From assembly GCF_014764715.1 (NCBI RefSeq), contig NZ_JACXXE010000001.1, positions 558,001 to 622,000 on the forward strand: DNA of 64,000 bases, read 5' to 3'. The translations under genes and the position numbers were made by a program. Of this stretch, positions 1-10,028 are shown one piece after another (position 1 is the first letter of the stretch; every line of letters begins with the position of its first letter). This DNA comes from Bacillus crepusculi (GTDB lineage: Bacteria > Bacillota > Bacilli > Bacillales > Bacillaceae). The notes under the pieces are model-generated. The model did no database searches. It was given only the letters and a program-made list of their open reading frames with translations, and was not told where the DNA came from.

Positions 1-217
1 TTGATTTTTCGTATGCTTTTGCTGTTTGCAAAGGATCAAAATTCGGCTGAATGATTCCTTTAGAAGGAGACGCTTTTTTCACCTCAGCAATAAGTCCAAT
101 CGAGCGTTGAGGGTTCATCAGGGCTTCTTTAAATGATCGTCTTTCATATTGTCCATCAGCAGGTAATTGCAACGTTTGAATATGTTCTTTTTTGCGAGCG
201 ATGATTTGTTTAAGCAT
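1..217 (-). CDS. trpC: Indole-3-glycerol phosphate synthase, N-terminal part (cut by window edge)
   Basis: This is the first 72 codons of TrpC, which converts carboxyphenylamino-deoxyribulose phosphate to indole-3-glycerol phosphate in tryptophan synthesis. The start [12 protein letters not shown] and the [10 protein letters not shown] segment near residues 45-54, which carries the catalytic lysine region, are typical of the family. The gene continues beyond position 1. Its ATG lies inside the end of trpD (8-nt overlap), so translation is probably coupled. It belongs to the trp operon under the TRAP leader upstream of trpE. Confidence 0.93.
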   Translation of the reverse strand, partial: MLKQIIARKKEHIQTLQLPADGQYERRSFKEALMNPQRSIGLIAEVKKASPSKGIIQPNFDPLQTAKAYEKS

Positions 218-1232
218 AGATCTCTTCCTCTTTCTTTTTTTGTTTTAAACGGGCTAATTGTTGTTTGGCTGCGCCGCTTTTAATCGTCTCTAACGCTTTT
301 AATGTTCCTGCCATCAGGCTTTCTGCCTTTCCTGCAACATAAAGAGCTGCTCCAGCATTGAGGGCGGTAATATGAAGCGGCGCTCCTTCTGTTTGATGAT
401 TCAATATATTCTGAATCAATTTGGCACTCTCTTCCGGTGACTGGACTTGAATATCTGATAAGCGCCCTTTTTCCAGTCCAAAGTCTTCCGGGTTTAGTGT
501 ATATTCTGTGATGACATTTTTCCTGAGTTCAATGACATATGAATTTGCTGTAATCGTTAATTCATCCAGCCCATCTTCTCCGCAAACAAACAGGACATGT
601 TCTGGCTCTAAAGGTGCAAGGGCTTTTGCCATTAATTTTGCCTTTTCCTTTGAATACACACCGATGATTTGCTTTTTGGCTTGCATCGGATGGCAAAGCG
701 GACCTAATAGATTGAATACCGTCCGAAATCCGAGCTGCTTGCGGACTGCTGCTACTTGTTTCATAGATGAATGATAGAGTGGTGCAAATAAAAAGCCCAT
801 GTTTTTCTCTTGTATTTGTCGTCTAGTTTCTTCTGGTGTGGACTGAATTTGGATCCCAAGACATTCTAGCACGTCGGCACTTCCGCTTTTAGAAGAGACA
901 GAACGATTTCCGTGTTTGGCAATTTTGGCACCAGCGGCGGATGCTACAATGGCGGCGGCAGTTGATATATTAAATGTTGATAACCCATCGCCCCCTGTAC
1001 CGCACGTATCAACGACATCAAGCGACCCTTCCACTTGTGCTGCGTTTTGCCTCATTGCTTTCACGAAGCCAGTCATCTCTTCAGAGGTTTCTCCTCTAAG
1101 TGCTAAAATGGATAGACTGGCAGCGACTTCAGCATCTGTTAAAGAACCGCTCATCATATCATTCATGAGTCTGTTCGCTTCATTTTCTGATAGAAATCCT
1201 CCATTAACAAGAGCTGATAGTCGTTGGTTCAT
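210..1232 (-). CDS. trpD: Anthranilate phosphoribosyltransferase
   Basis: The 340-aa enzyme transfers phosphoribosyl from PRPP to anthranilate, the second step of tryptophan synthesis. The PRPP-binding signature DTCGTGGD is at residues 75-82, and KHGNRSVSS, which binds anthranilate and phosphate, follows near 107-115. I chose the ATG at 1232 because AGGAG lies about 10 nt upstream. The in-frame GTG three codons earlier almost abuts that site. The gene overlaps trpE by 29 nt and trpC by 8 nt, as expected of a tightly packed trp operon. Confidence 0.95.
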   Translation of the reverse strand: MNQRLSALVNGGFLSENEANRLMNDMMSGSLTDAEVAASLSILALRGETSEEMTGFVKAMRQNAAQVEGSLDVVDTCGTGGDGLSTFNISTAAAIVASAAGAKIAKHGNRSVSSKSGSADVLECLGIQIQSTPEETRRQIQEKNMGFLFAPLYHSSMKQVAAVRKQLGFRTVFNLLGPLCHPMQAKKQIIGVYSKEKAKLMAKALAPLEPEHVLFVCGEDGLDELTITANSYVIELRKNVITEYTLNPEDFGLEKGRLSDIQVQSPEESAKLIQNILNHQTEGAPLHITALNAGAALYVAGKAESLMAGTLKALETIKSGAAKQQLARLKQKKKEEEIYA

Positions 1233-2751
1233 CTTGCACACTCTCCTTTTCTGAGAAAATATGTTCAGCGAGCTGAATGGCTTTCAGAAGCGCCCCTGCC
1301 TTGTTACATGTCTCTTCCCATTCGTTTTCAGGAACAGAATCAGCGACAATACCAGCACCCGCTTGTATAGATGCGGTCTGATTTTTAACGCTCATGGTGC
1401 GAATTGTAATACAGGAGTCGATATTGCCGTCGAACCCAATATAAGCGATACAGCCGCCATACGTCTCTCTTGGCTCAGGCTCCATTTCATTTAATAATTG
1501 CATTGCCCTAATTTTCGGTGCACCTGTTAATGTGCCTGCTGGAAAAGCGGACATGAGTGCATCGACTGGATGCGTATCTTGCTTCAATTTTCCTGTCACA
1601 ATGGAGATAATGTGCATGACATGTGAAAAGTTCACTACTTTTGTAAACGTCGGGACGGATACACTGCCGTATTCTGCCACGCGGCCCACATCATTTCTGG
1701 CAAGGTCTACTAACATATAATGCTCTGCTTTTTCTTTTTCATCATCTAGCAGCTCTCTTGCTAGCGCAGCATCCTCTTCCTTTGTCGTTCCTCGTTTTCT
1801 TGTGCCTGCGATTGGATGAATTTCTAGATGCCCGTTTTTGGCATGGATTAATCGTTCTGGCGAGCTGCCGACTAAATCGCGGTCTTTTAATTTCATAAAA
1901 TACATATAGGGAGATGGATTCACAATCCGAAGCACGCGGTACAATTCAAATGAGCTCACTGACACAGGGATATCAAAGCGCTGCGAAAGGACTCCTTGAA
2001 AAATATCCCCCGCTCTAATGTACTCTTTGATTTTTTCTACGTCCTTTAAAAATTTTGCTTTTTCATATGTTGACGTCACTTGTTCAAAGGACGGTGGTTC
2101 GTTCATATTCTCTGATAAAATCAGCTCTTTCATATCAGTCTTCATGTGAAGCTTATGAATCAGATGCTTCAGCAGCTGTTGATTTTCTTTGTAAGCTCTT
2201 ATTTTTTCGTCTTCTGTTTCATGTCCGGTCAGCTGGGTGTATTGAATAAAATGAACGTGATTTGTTTTATGGTCAAAAGCAATCATCGTTTGACAGACAA
2301 ATAATGTGCAATGGTCTGCAGGCGAGGCGTTCCGATGCGGCCTGACAGAAGGTTCAATGCTTGGGATGAGATCATAGCTTAAGTACCCAACAGCGCCGCC
2401 TGTAAACGGAATATCAACATCTGGTGTCTTGATTTGATATTGCTCTTTCATCCAGTCTAATAAGTCTTTCAGCTCTTGCTTTTGCATCACTTCCTGCCCC
2501 GCAGCGTCACGTGCAATATATTCGTCTTTGTCGTCATGCAAGGTTAGGAACGGGTTTAATCCGATAAAGGAATATCTCGACCAGCTAGAAGATTCGTCTT
2601 TACTTTCTAGTAAATACACAATATCTTGTTTGAGTTTTTCAACAATTTGAATCGGTGAGAGCGTATCAACTGTAATGGTTTCAACAATCGGGATTGTTTT
2701 GTAGGACGCACTGTCCTTTAAAAATTGGGTAAGGTTTGATTGGGATTTCAT
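1204..2751 (-). CDS. trpE: Anthranilate synthase component I
   Basis: The 515-aa chorismate-utilising subunit makes anthranilate from chorismate with glutamine-derived ammonia. The N-terminal LLES motif that binds feedback-inhibiting tryptophan is present, as are GSSPERLIHA, HPIAGTRKRG and AGTLTGAPKIRAM in the C-terminal catalytic domain. The glutamine amidotransferase subunit is not fused and not encoded here; in B. subtilis that role is filled by TrpG/PabA from the folate operon. AAGGAG lies 7 nt before the ATG at 2751. It is the first trp gene after the attenuator leader. Confidence 0.96.
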   Translation of the reverse strand: MKSQSNLTQFLKDSASYKTIPIVETITVDTLSPIQIVEKLKQDIVYLLESKDESSSWSRYSFIGLNPFLTLHDDKDEYIARDAAGQEVMQKQELKDLLDWMKEQYQIKTPDVDIPFTGGAVGYLSYDLIPSIEPSVRPHRNASPADHCTLFVCQTMIAFDHKTNHVHFIQYTQLTGHETEDEKIRAYKENQQLLKHLIHKLHMKTDMKELILSENMNEPPSFEQVTSTYEKAKFLKDVEKIKEYIRAGDIFQGVLSQRFDIPVSVSSFELYRVLRIVNPSPYMYFMKLKDRDLVGSSPERLIHAKNGHLEIHPIAGTRKRGTTKEEDAALARELLDDEKEKAEHYMLVDLARNDVGRVAEYGSVSVPTFTKVVNFSHVMHIISIVTGKLKQDTHPVDALMSAFPAGTLTGAPKIRAMQLLNEMEPEPRETYGGCIAYIGFDGNIDSCITIRTMSVKNQTASIQAGAGIVADSVPENEWEETCNKAGALLKAIQLAEHIFSEKESVQDEPTTISSC

Positions 2752-2823
2752 AAGCACACTCCTTAAATGGGTTTAAGGAGAATGAGGGGACATATAGAGG
2801 GTTTGTATGAGTATACGAAATAA

Positions 2824-2849
2824 GCCTAAAAGAGGTTGCTCTTTTAGGC
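2824..2849 (-). terminator. trp leader attenuator terminator
   Basis: On the minus strand an 11-bp perfect stem (GCCTAAAAGAG / CTCTTTTAGGC) with a 4-nt loop is followed by TTATTT, about 70 nt before trpE. It lies directly downstream of the TRAP-binding triplets. In the known Bacillus mechanism TRAP binding prevents the antiterminator and lets this hairpin form. The position and strength fit that role. Confidence 0.9.
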
Positions 2850-2875
2850 AGTATGATTAAATAGAAGTATCGTAT

Positions 2876-2929
2876 CTCTGCTCAACTCTACTCATCTCAA
2901 CTACCCTAGTCTCATTCTCATCTTCTCTA
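2876..2929 (-). promoter_or_regulatory. TRAP-binding site of the trp leader (11 NAG triplets)
   Basis: Read on the minus strand, this stretch contains eleven triplets of the type (G/U)AG separated by 2-nt spacers, with a single 3-nt spacer. The order is TAG, AAG, GAG, GAG, TAG, TAG and then five GAG. Eleven triplets is the number that wraps the 11-subunit TRAP ring. The second repeat is AAG rather than GAG or UAG. TRAP (mtrB) is encoded at about 9.8-10.0 kb. Confidence 0.92.
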
Positions 2930-2942
2930 AGCTTGCAATGCC

Positions 2943-2962
2943 GTTTACACCTGTGTGTAAAC
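2943..2962 (-). promoter_or_regulatory. 5' stem-loop of the trp leader RNA
   Basis: A perfect 8-bp inverted repeat (GTTTACAC / GTGTAAAC) with a 4-nt loop lies near the predicted transcript start and just before the TRAP triplets. B. subtilis trp leader RNA carries a 5' stem-loop at the same place that helps TRAP act. Equivalence is inferred from position. Confidence 0.7.
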
Positions 2963-2975
2963 TTCGGCTGTTCAT

Positions 2976-3005
2976 ATCGTATTATAATTCCTTGTTTTTT
3001 GTCAA
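2976..3005 (-). promoter_or_regulatory. trp operon promoter (SigA type)
   Basis: On the minus strand TTGACA (3000-3005) is followed after 18 nt by TACGAT (2976-2981). An overlapping TATAAT at 2981-2986 would give too short a spacer. The promoter lies across the end of aroH, so the trp genes can be read both from it and from the upstream aro genes, as in the B. subtilis aro supraoperon. Confidence 0.7.
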
Positions 3006-3365
3006 CTGTAAATCAGGGCGAAGCGTCACAGCTTCTTCCAAGTATACATGCTGTATGTCTTCTTGCTTTGTCTCTGTCTGGACGGTCATTAAGACGCGAA
3101 TGCAATGCTTTAGACCGCTATGAATGTCCAGCTCCTGCATACAAGTAACAGGCACATAAGTCCAGCCCTCAAACTGCCGAAGTGCTTTCGCTGGAAAAAC
3201 GGAGTGAATATCTTGTGTAGCTGAAATTAAGATCTGCACGACACGTTCTGGATCTACTTCATTTTTTGAAATGATGGCTTCTAGCAGCTGTTTCGTTTTG
3301 TTTAACACTTCTTCTTCTGTATCTTCTGTCACAGTTGTAGCCCCACGTATCCCGCGAAACATCAT
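2982..3365 (-). CDS. aroH: Chorismate mutase, AroH type
   Basis: This 127-aa monofunctional chorismate mutase makes prephenate for phenylalanine and tyrosine. It starts MMFRGIRGATT, and the conserved arginine-rich start and the segment FPAKALRQFEGW match the trimeric AroH fold. The length equals the B. subtilis enzyme. The ATG at 3365 overlaps the aroB stop codon as ATGA and has GGAGG about 9 nt upstream, which supports it over earlier in-frame starts. The trp promoter sits in its 3' end. Confidence 0.93.
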   Translation of the reverse strand: MMFRGIRGATTVTEDTEEEVLNKTKQLLEAIISKNEVDPERVVQILISATQDIHSVFPAKALRQFEGWTYVPVTCMQELDIHSGLKHCIRVLMTVQTETKQEDIQHVYLEEAVTLRPDLQLTKNKEL

Positions 3366-4453
3366 AGACATCCCTCCTCCCGTTTCCATTCTTCAAGCCA
3401 GTCGTGTAGCTCATCTTTTGTGAAAGACTGCAAGGTAACGTCACCAACCTGTTTCAATAAAACAAATTGCACACTGCCACCTCTTGCCTTTTTGTCACCG
3501 ATCATACGGTCAACAAGTGTCTTTGTTGAAATATGTTGCGTAACTTGTACCGGGAATCCTAGTTCCTTCATCCACTCTTTTAGCTCCATGCGATTGAGGC
3601 GGAGTCCTAATTGCTTTTCACTTACATATAAAGCAAACTGCATACCAATTGCAATCGCATCTCCATGAGTGATCGCACCGTATCCATACTCTGCTTCAAT
3701 GGCATGCCCAAGTGTATGACCTAAATTCAAATATGCACGCACGCCTTGTTCTTTTTCGTCTTCTTGTACAATCGACGCTTTGACCTGAATCCCTTGATAC
3801 AGCATATGCGCCAGCTCGCCCTTTGATAATTCCGTCAAAGAACGAATGGACATCAGTTCAGATAAAAAGTCTTCACTTGAAATCAGCGCATGTTTGATGA
3901 CCTCAGCAAAGCCAGATCTTAGCTCAATTTGAGAAAGTGTCTCAAGCATACTAGTATCATAGATCACAGCTTTCGGCTGATGAAACGCACCTATTAAATT
4001 TTTGCCGAGCGGATGATTGATCCCTGTTTTTCCGCCGACTGCACTGTCATGTGCCAGTAAAGTAGTTGGAACTTGAATAAAATCAATGCCTCTCATATAA
4101 GTAGCAGCAATAAAGCCAGCTAAGTCGCCAATCACGCCTCCTCCTAGCGCAATGATGCAGGAGGAGCGATCGAGCTGAAATTGAATGGCTTTCGTATGAA
4201 TATGCTCAAACTGTGCAAAAGATTTCGATTGTTCTCCGTTTGGCACCACCACTTTTTGCACAGACCACTTCTGTTCAAGTAATCGCACCATTTCATCACC
4301 ATAAATGGCATCAACGGCTGTATCTGTGACGATCATGAGTTTGGTAAAGGAATGCCCAGTGGAAGTCATCAAGTCTACGATATTGCGTTTAATCCCATCA
4401 CCGATATATACAGGATAAGTGGCTGAAGACGTCTTCACTTCCAGTGTTTTCAT
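3362..4453 (-). CDS. aroB: 3-dehydroquinate synthase
   Basis: The 363-aa NAD- and metal-dependent enzyme cyclises DAHP to 3-dehydroquinate in the shikimate pathway. It shows the glycine-rich nucleotide motif GGGVIGDLAGFIA near residue 105, the metal-binding glutamate in SGFAEVIKHALI and the histidine motif NLGHTLGHAIE. The start codon shares one base with the aroC stop (TAATG), so the two genes are translationally linked. aroH follows with a 4-nt overlap. Confidence 0.96.
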   Translation of the reverse strand: MKTLEVKTSSATYPVYIGDGIKRNIVDLMTSTGHSFTKLMIVTDTAVDAIYGDEMVRLLEQKWSVQKVVVPNGEQSKSFAQFEHIHTKAIQFQLDRSSCIIALGGGVIGDLAGFIAATYMRGIDFIQVPTTLLAHDSAVGGKTGINHPLGKNLIGAFHQPKAVIYDTSMLETLSQIELRSGFAEVIKHALISSEDFLSELMSIRSLTELSKGELAHMLYQGIQVKASIVQEDEKEQGVRAYLNLGHTLGHAIEAEYGYGAITHGDAIAIGMQFALYVSEKQLGLRLNRMELKEWMKELGFPVQVTQHISTKTLVDRMIGDKKARGGSVQFVLLKQVGDVTLQSFTKDELHDWLEEWKREEGCL

Positions 4454-5625
4454 TAAAACTCCCTCTGAAGCTGGTGCATTTTTTCAACATTTTCTTTAAT
4501 GCGGTCGATTTGATCAAGACCAAACTGCTCAACGACTGCATTGGCAATTTCCCATGCCACGACTGCTTCTGCAACAACACTTGCAGCAGGAACAGCACAG
4601 CTATCAGAGCGCTCAATACTTGCAGAGAAAGGCTCTTTCGTTTCAATATCAACGCTTTGAAGCGGCTTGTAAAGAGTCGGGATTGGCTTCATGACGCCTC
4701 TTACGACAATCGGCATGCCAGTTGACATTCCGCCTTCAAGGCCGCCTAAGCGATTTGTTTTTCTCGTATAGCCTTTTTCTTCATCCCAGATGATTTCATC
4801 ATGGACCTCACTGCCATTTTTAGAAGCTGCCTCAAAGCCAATACCGAATTCTACCCCTTTAAAAGCGTTGATGCTAAGGACAGCGCCCGCGAGCTTGCTG
4901 TCTAATTTGCGGTCATAATGAACATAGCTGCCGACTCCAACTGGCATACCTTCAACAATCACTTCGACAATGCCGCCAATCGAATCGCCATTTTTCTTCG
5001 CTTCGTCGATGGCATCCATCATTTTTTGACCTGCTTCACTGTCATAGCAGCGAACTGGTGATTCTTCTGTTACCTTTTGCAAATCTTCAATAGACTCATA
5101 TGCAGTATGAGCAGCTTTCACTCCGCCAATTTCAAGAACGTGACCAGCTACCTTGATACCGAGATGAGCTAAGATTTGTTTGGCTACGGCTCCTGCTGCC
5201 ACGCGAACAGTTGTCTCGCGTGCGGATGAACGCTCTAACACGTTTCTCATATCACGGTGGCCATATTTAATCGCACCATTTAAATCCGCATGTCCTGGTC
5301 TTGGACGGGAGATTTGTCGCTTCATTTCACTCTCTTCTTCTTCCGTGATCGGCTCTGCTCCCATGACCTTTGTCCAGTGCTTCCAGTCATTGTTTTCAAC
5401 AACAAGTGTAATAGGAGAACCTAATGTTTTCCCGTGGCGAACACCACTTAACACTTTCGCTTGGTCTTTTTCAATCTGCATTCTTCTTCCGCGGCCATGA
5501 CCTTTCTGTCTTCTAGCCAATTCATAATTAATGTCATCCTGCTCTATGTAAAGTCCCGCTGGAACTCCTTCAATAATTGTGGTCAGTTGTGGACCATGTG
5601 ATTCACCTGCTGTTAAGTACCTCAT
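4453..5625 (-). CDS. aroC: Chorismate synthase
   Basis: The 390-aa FMN-dependent lyase converts EPSP to chorismate (called AroF in B. subtilis). The N-terminus contains GESHGPQLT, and [12 protein letters not shown] follows near residues 38-49; both are signatures of the family. It is the first gene of the aroC-aroB-aroH-trpEDC run, so chorismate formation and its use for tryptophan are in one transcriptional unit. Confidence 0.96.
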   Translation of the reverse strand: MRYLTAGESHGPQLTTIIEGVPAGLYIEQDDINYELARRQKGHGRGRRMQIEKDQAKVLSGVRHGKTLGSPITLVVENNDWKHWTKVMGAEPITEEEESEMKRQISRPRPGHADLNGAIKYGHRDMRNVLERSSARETTVRVAAGAVAKQILAHLGIKVAGHVLEIGGVKAAHTAYESIEDLQKVTEESPVRCYDSEAGQKMMDAIDEAKKNGDSIGGIVEVIVEGMPVGVGSYVHYDRKLDSKLAGAVLSINAFKGVEFGIGFEAASKNGSEVHDEIIWDEEKGYTRKTNRLGGLEGGMSTGMPIVVRGVMKPIPTLYKPLQSVDIETKEPFSASIERSDSCAVPAASVVAEAVVAWEIANAVVEQFGLDQIDRIKENVEKMHQLQREF

Positions 5626-5698
5626 GACTCATTCTCCCTTCATCGCATTAACGCTTTTAAGTAAAACTATGATAACACACTTGTAACTAAAAAGTCAG

Positions 5699-6499
<801 letters not shown>

Positions 6500-6576
6500 C
6501 TATCTTTGTCCTAGTATAGCTGTTTTTATCAAAAATTTGTATCATCTCAGGCGAAATTTCGTATAGATTGCCCATA

Positions 6577-6616
6577 TAAAAAAGCCAAAGTGCTCAAATG
6601 ATGAGCACCTTGGCTT
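6577..6616 (-). terminator. Intrinsic terminator after ndk
   Basis: A long imperfect hairpin (AGCCAAGGTGCTCA / TGAGCACTTTGGCT) is followed by a T run on the minus strand, immediately after the ndk stop codon. It separates ndk from cheR. Confidence 0.85.
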
Positions 6617-6621
6617 GAATC

Positions 6622-7068
6622 TTAATAAACCCAGCTTGAGATGGTTTGATCCCAGTTTGTGAGTTCTTCTTGTTTAAAGAATAAGCTGATTTCTCTCTCA
6701 GCACTTTCTGGTGAGTCTGAACCATGGATAATATTTTTCCCAACGGTTAATCCATAGTCTCCTCTTATTGTGCCTGGAAGCGCTTCCTTCGGATTGGTTT
6801 TGCCGATGATCTGCCTTGTCACGTCTACTACCTGTTCACCTTGCCATACCATAGCAAATACAGGTCCTGACGTAATAAAGTCCACCAATTCCCCGAAAAA
6901 TGGTTTTTCTTTATGTTCTCCGTAATGTGTTTCTGCTACTTCTTTTGGAATACTCATGAGCTTTGCACCAACTAGCTGAAGCCCTTTTTTTTCGAATCTT
7001 GACACAATTTCACCGATTAATTGTCTTTCCACACCATCAGGTTTGACCATAAGAAATGTTTTGTCCAT
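6622..7068 (-). CDS. ndk: Nucleoside diphosphate kinase
   Basis: The 148-aa kinase transfers the gamma phosphate of ATP to nucleoside diphosphates through a phosphohistidine. The start [15 protein letters not shown] and the active-site motif [13 protein letters not shown] with its catalytic histidine are intact. It lies between hepT and cheR with its own terminator, as in B. subtilis. A possible SigA promoter (TTGATT, 17 nt, TACGAT) overlaps a 19-bp palindrome upstream. Confidence 0.96.
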   Translation of the reverse strand: MDKTFLMVKPDGVERQLIGEIVSRFEKKGLQLVGAKLMSIPKEVAETHYGEHKEKPFFGELVDFITSGPVFAMVWQGEQVVDVTRQIIGKTNPKEALPGTIRGDYGLTVGKNIIHGSDSPESAEREISLFFKQEELTNWDQTISSWVY

Positions 7069-7116
7069 ATACGTTTTCCACCCCGTCGTTATGTATGTAT
7101 AGGCTTACATTGTTAC

Positions 7117-7135
7117 AAAGTGATCGTATCACTTT
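7117..7135. repeat. Perfect palindrome upstream of ndk
   Basis: Eight-base arms AAAGTGAT and ATCACTTT flank a 3-nt centre. On the plus strand it is followed by T residues, but no plus-strand gene lies upstream to terminate. On the minus strand it overlaps a candidate -10 box of ndk, so it could be an operator. Confidence 0.5.
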
Positions 7136-7171
7136 TTTTTATAATAATCAATTTTTGACAAAAAATTTCAC

Positions 7172-7199
7172 AAAAAAACCAATCAACTGACGTTGATTA
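7172..7199 (-). terminator. Intrinsic terminator after hepT
   Basis: AATCAA / TTGATT arms with a 6-nt loop are followed by GGTTTTTTT on the minus strand and overlap the hepT stop codon. This ends the hepS-menG-hepT unit. Confidence 0.7.
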
Positions 7200-8159
7200 G
7201 AATTTTCGTTTCCCAATATATTTGGCAATGGAGGCTAACGACGTTTTCGCTCGTCCACGCGGAAGCTTGTCTAGCTGTTCAAATGCTTTTTTCAAATACA
7301 TTTCACTCACTCGAATCGAGCGGTCGATCGCATCTGTTTGTTTGAGACTTTCAATCACAGGCTTCAGCTGCTTTTCGGTCGTTTCGCTATTAATTAGCTT
7401 CAATTGTCCTTCTAGTGTCGGATTCTTTAATGCATATAAGACTGGAAGTGTGACATTCCCTTGTAAAAGGTCGCCACCAACAGGCTTACCTAGCTCTTCT
7501 TCAGTCGATGTAAAGTCAAGAACATCATCTATGATCTGGTAAGACATGCCGACATAGTAGCCAAACCAGTAAAGGGCTTTATGTGTTTTTTCATCTGTGC
7601 CTGCTGCAATGGCACCTAATTGACAGCTGCCTGCAATGAGCAGGGCGGTTTTTCTTTTGATTCTTCTTAAATATGTACGAAGATTTTGATCCATATTGTA
7701 TTTATCTTTTACTTGCTCTATTTCACCAAGACAGAGCTCAACAACCATTTTTGATAAAATTTCATGTGCCATTGGGTGATTGATCTTGGTCATGTACTCA
7801 AGCGATCTTGCAAACAAGTAATCCCCTGTGTACATGGCTATTCTATTGTCCCATTTTGCCTTAATCGTTGGCTTGCCTCTTCTCAGCTCTGCATCATCAA
7901 TGACATCATCATGAACAAGCGATGCCATATGAATTAATTCCAGGGCAACAGCAACATATTTAATTTTATTAATGTCATAATCGCCAAACATGCCTGACAG
8001 GAGAACAAAAACGGGGCGGATTCGTTTTCCGCCCGCTTGCAGCAAATGAAGACCTGCTTCACTTAATAATGCATAATCAGAGCGAACTGTTTGTTCAAGC
8101 TCTTTTTCAATTATATCGATATCATGATTTAAAAAAGAAATCATTGCTTTTAGTTTCAT
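7197..8159 (-). CDS. hepT: Heptaprenyl diphosphate synthase, component II
   Basis: The 320-aa catalytic subunit elongates farnesyl diphosphate with isopentenyl diphosphate to the C35 side chain of menaquinone-7. The two aspartate-rich motifs are HDDVIDDAELRRGK and DDVLDFTSTEEELGK. The ATG at 8159 has GGGTGA six bases upstream; a GTG three codons earlier overlaps that site and is less likely. It works with the small subunit HepS, and menG between them encodes the last step of menaquinone synthesis. Confidence 0.94.
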   Translation of the reverse strand: MKLKAMISFLNHDIDIIEKELEQTVRSDYALLSEAGLHLLQAGGKRIRPVFVLLSGMFGDYDINKIKYVAVALELIHMASLVHDDVIDDAELRRGKPTIKAKWDNRIAMYTGDYLFARSLEYMTKINHPMAHEILSKMVVELCLGEIEQVKDKYNMDQNLRTYLRRIKRKTALLIAGSCQLGAIAAGTDEKTHKALYWFGYYVGMSYQIIDDVLDFTSTEEELGKPVGGDLLQGNVTLPVLYALKNPTLEGQLKLINSETTEKQLKPVIESLKQTDAIDRSIRVSEMYLKKAFEQLDKLPRGRAKTSLASIAKYIGKRKF

Positions 8160-8183
8160 TATCTTCACCCAAATATCGTTTAT

Positions 8184-8888
8184 TCAAAGCTTTTTTCCGA
8201 TATGTGTTGCTGCTACACCGCCTGTAAATGGATGATACGAGACATCAGACAACCCTGCCTCTTCGAAAAGAGCCGCCAGCTCTTTCATGCCAGGGAACGT
8301 TTTGGCTGATTCTTGAAGCCATGAATACTCCTGATAGCTTTTGGCAAACAGTTTACCAAAGAGCGGCATCACGTATTTGAAATAGACATAGTAGCCTTGT
8401 TTAAAGCCAATCATCTCAGGCTGTGATGTCTCAAGGCAGACAACCATTCCACCAGGCTTCACTACTCTTGTCATTTCCTTTAGCACCGTTAAATAATCAG
8501 GGACATTTCTAAGTCCAAAACCGATGGTGACATAATCAAATGAGTTATCTTCAAAAGGGAGCTCCATCGCATTGCCGTGAAGCAATTCAATCTGTTTGTA
8601 GCCCCCAGTTTTCACCTTCGTTTCTCCAACACTCAGCATGTTTTTACTGAAATCAAGGCCTTTGACTTCGCCTTTCTCTCCTACAGCATCAGCAAGCGCG
8701 ATTGTCCAATCGGCTGTTCCGCAGCATACATCTAATGCTTTGGCTCCTTTTTGAACATTCATGAGCTTCATTGTTTTATCGCGCCATTTTTTATGCTGTT
8801 TAAAGCTGATGACAGAGTTCATTTGATCATAGTTTTTATAAATTTTTTCAAATACACCGTGTACTCGCTGTTCTTTTGATTGCTGCAT
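8184..8888 (-). CDS. menG: Demethylmenaquinone methyltransferase
   Basis: The 234-aa SAM-dependent enzyme (MenG/UbiE, MenH in older B. subtilis naming) methylates demethylmenaquinone, the final step to menaquinone. It carries the SAM-binding motif [11 protein letters not shown] near residue 50 and the UbiE signatures [13 protein letters not shown] and RVVKPGG. The gene sits between hepS and hepT with only a few bases on each side, so polyprenyl synthesis and ring methylation are co-expressed. Confidence 0.95.
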   Translation of the reverse strand: MQQSKEQRVHGVFEKIYKNYDQMNSVISFKQHKKWRDKTMKLMNVQKGAKALDVCCGTADWTIALADAVGEKGEVKGLDFSKNMLSVGETKVKTGGYKQIELLHGNAMELPFEDNSFDYVTIGFGLRNVPDYLTVLKEMTRVVKPGGMVVCLETSQPEMIGFKQGYYVYFKYVMPLFGKLFAKSYQEYSWLQESAKTFPGMKELAALFEEAGLSDVSYHPFTGGVAATHIGKKL

Positions 8889-8891
8889 GAC

Positions 8892-9659
8892 TTACCCTTC
8901 TTCCACTTTCTGATGGTACGCAGGCTCATTTTTCATATGATCCAAGCGATTTAACAGCTCTTTTTGAACGACCGGAGATGAAACAAGATACTGTTTGATC
9001 GGTCGTTTGGCCTTTTCATAGCCTTCATTCTCAAAGTTGTCAAAACATGTATAGGCGTCCGTATAGCTATCGTTCAAAAAAAGTTTTAAATGTTTGTCGT
9101 CTTCTGCTTGTTTCATAAAACGCTTATAAACAAGGAAACGACTTGCAATCTCATTCCAATGCGTTAATTGAAAATGCTCAGAAACCCTTTGGAATAGCGC
9201 AGACTCCACTGTAGCTACACTTTTGTAAAAGTGCGCTGCATCTTGAATGGATCGATCATACAGTCTAATTTTATGTTCATTAATCTCTTTAATCGCCGTA
9301 GCGAGCGTGCGGATCATGTAAATGTCTTTCATGTCAGAGAGAAGAGAATAATAGAGACCGCTGAAATAGTCTCCTGCTAGGATGGTCAGCTGACGATTTT
9401 TGAATTCGTCTTGCTTGATGGCTGCAGCAGTTGTGACTTCGTCATGGGTATCAAGGGCAATTTGCACAAGCATCGCCGTTAGAATATAATTTTCTTTTTT
9501 CTCTGCATCAATTTGAGCTTCATCAAACATAGCATGAAAAAGAAGGAGCTTATCTTCATCGATGAGTGGCGCACGCAAATGCTTTGCCAAATAAGGATGA
9601 GAAAGCTTTTTATTTAATTTTATATTTAGATCAGATAAAATTCCGTAGATGTCTTGCAA
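8892..9659 (-). CDS. hepS: Heptaprenyl diphosphate synthase, component I
   Basis: This 255-aa non-catalytic subunit is needed with HepT to make the menaquinone side chain. [11 protein letters not shown] and [12 protein letters not shown] are conserved with B. subtilis HepS. I place the start at the TTG at 9659 because AAGGGTGA lies eight bases upstream and the resulting N-terminus (LQDIYGIL) aligns with the B. subtilis start. The frame stays open 17 codons further, to an ATG without a good ribosome site. Confidence 0.88.
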   Translation of the reverse strand: MQDIYGILSDLNIKLNKKLSHPYLAKHLRAPLIDEDKLLLFHAMFDEAQIDAEKKENYILTAMLVQIALDTHDEVTTAAAIKQDEFKNRQLTILAGDYFSGLYYSLLSDMKDIYMIRTLATAIKEINEHKIRLYDRSIQDAAHFYKSVATVESALFQRVSEHFQLTHWNEIASRFLVYKRFMKQAEDDKHLKLFLNDSYTDAYTCFDNFENEGYEKAKRPIKQYLVSSPVVQKELLNRLDHMKNEPAYHQKVEEG

Positions 9660-9774
9660 AGATATCACCCTTGTCCCAAAAATTACAGTTTCATATGTAG
9701 CGTTGCACATTGTATAGAGGTTTATTATACCATATGAGCTCTCACTTTTATGCTATCAAGTGCATACTCGTGCT

Positions 9775-10005
9775 TTATTTCTTTGCTTCGCTTTGAATTT
9801 CACCGAAGCTTGTTTGAATGACAGCATCGCCTCTTACTTTGATGGCTGACGTATGCTCAGTAAATTGTGCAATAATGACTTCACCTTTATCGAGTTTTTC
9901 GGAGTGGTGAAATCTTGTATCAGAGCCTCTAGTTAAGCCGATGACGTTTACGCCATTATCAATGGCTTTAATCACCACAAAATCAGATGCTTTTTTTTCA
10001 CTCAA
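9775..10005 (-). CDS. mtrB: Transcription attenuation protein TRAP
   Basis: This 76-aa protein forms the 11-mer ring that, when charged with tryptophan, binds NAG triplets in the trp leader and stops transcription. The conserved core [20 protein letters not shown], followed by [20 protein letters not shown] and the RNA-contact lysine and arginine in SAIKVRGDA, is clear. The start is most likely the TTG at 10005: AAGGTG lies six bases upstream and the N-terminus then matches B. subtilis in length. It follows folE as in the mtrAB operon. Its target is at 2876-2929. Confidence 0.95.
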   Translation of the reverse strand: MSEKKASDFVVIKAIDNGVNVIGLTRGSDTRFHHSEKLDKGEVIIAQFTEHTSAIKVRGDAVIQTSFGEIQSEAKK

Positions 10006-10028
10006 TCTGTTCACCTTCCATCTATTGA

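Noticed and set aside
2933-3148. Overlapping small plus-strand frames across the trp promoter and aroH
   Set aside because: They are antisense to aroH and its control region and have no recognisable homology.
7117-7138. Plus-strand intrinsic terminator
   Set aside because: The hairpin plus T run looks like one, but no plus-strand gene lies upstream, so it is listed as a palindrome instead.
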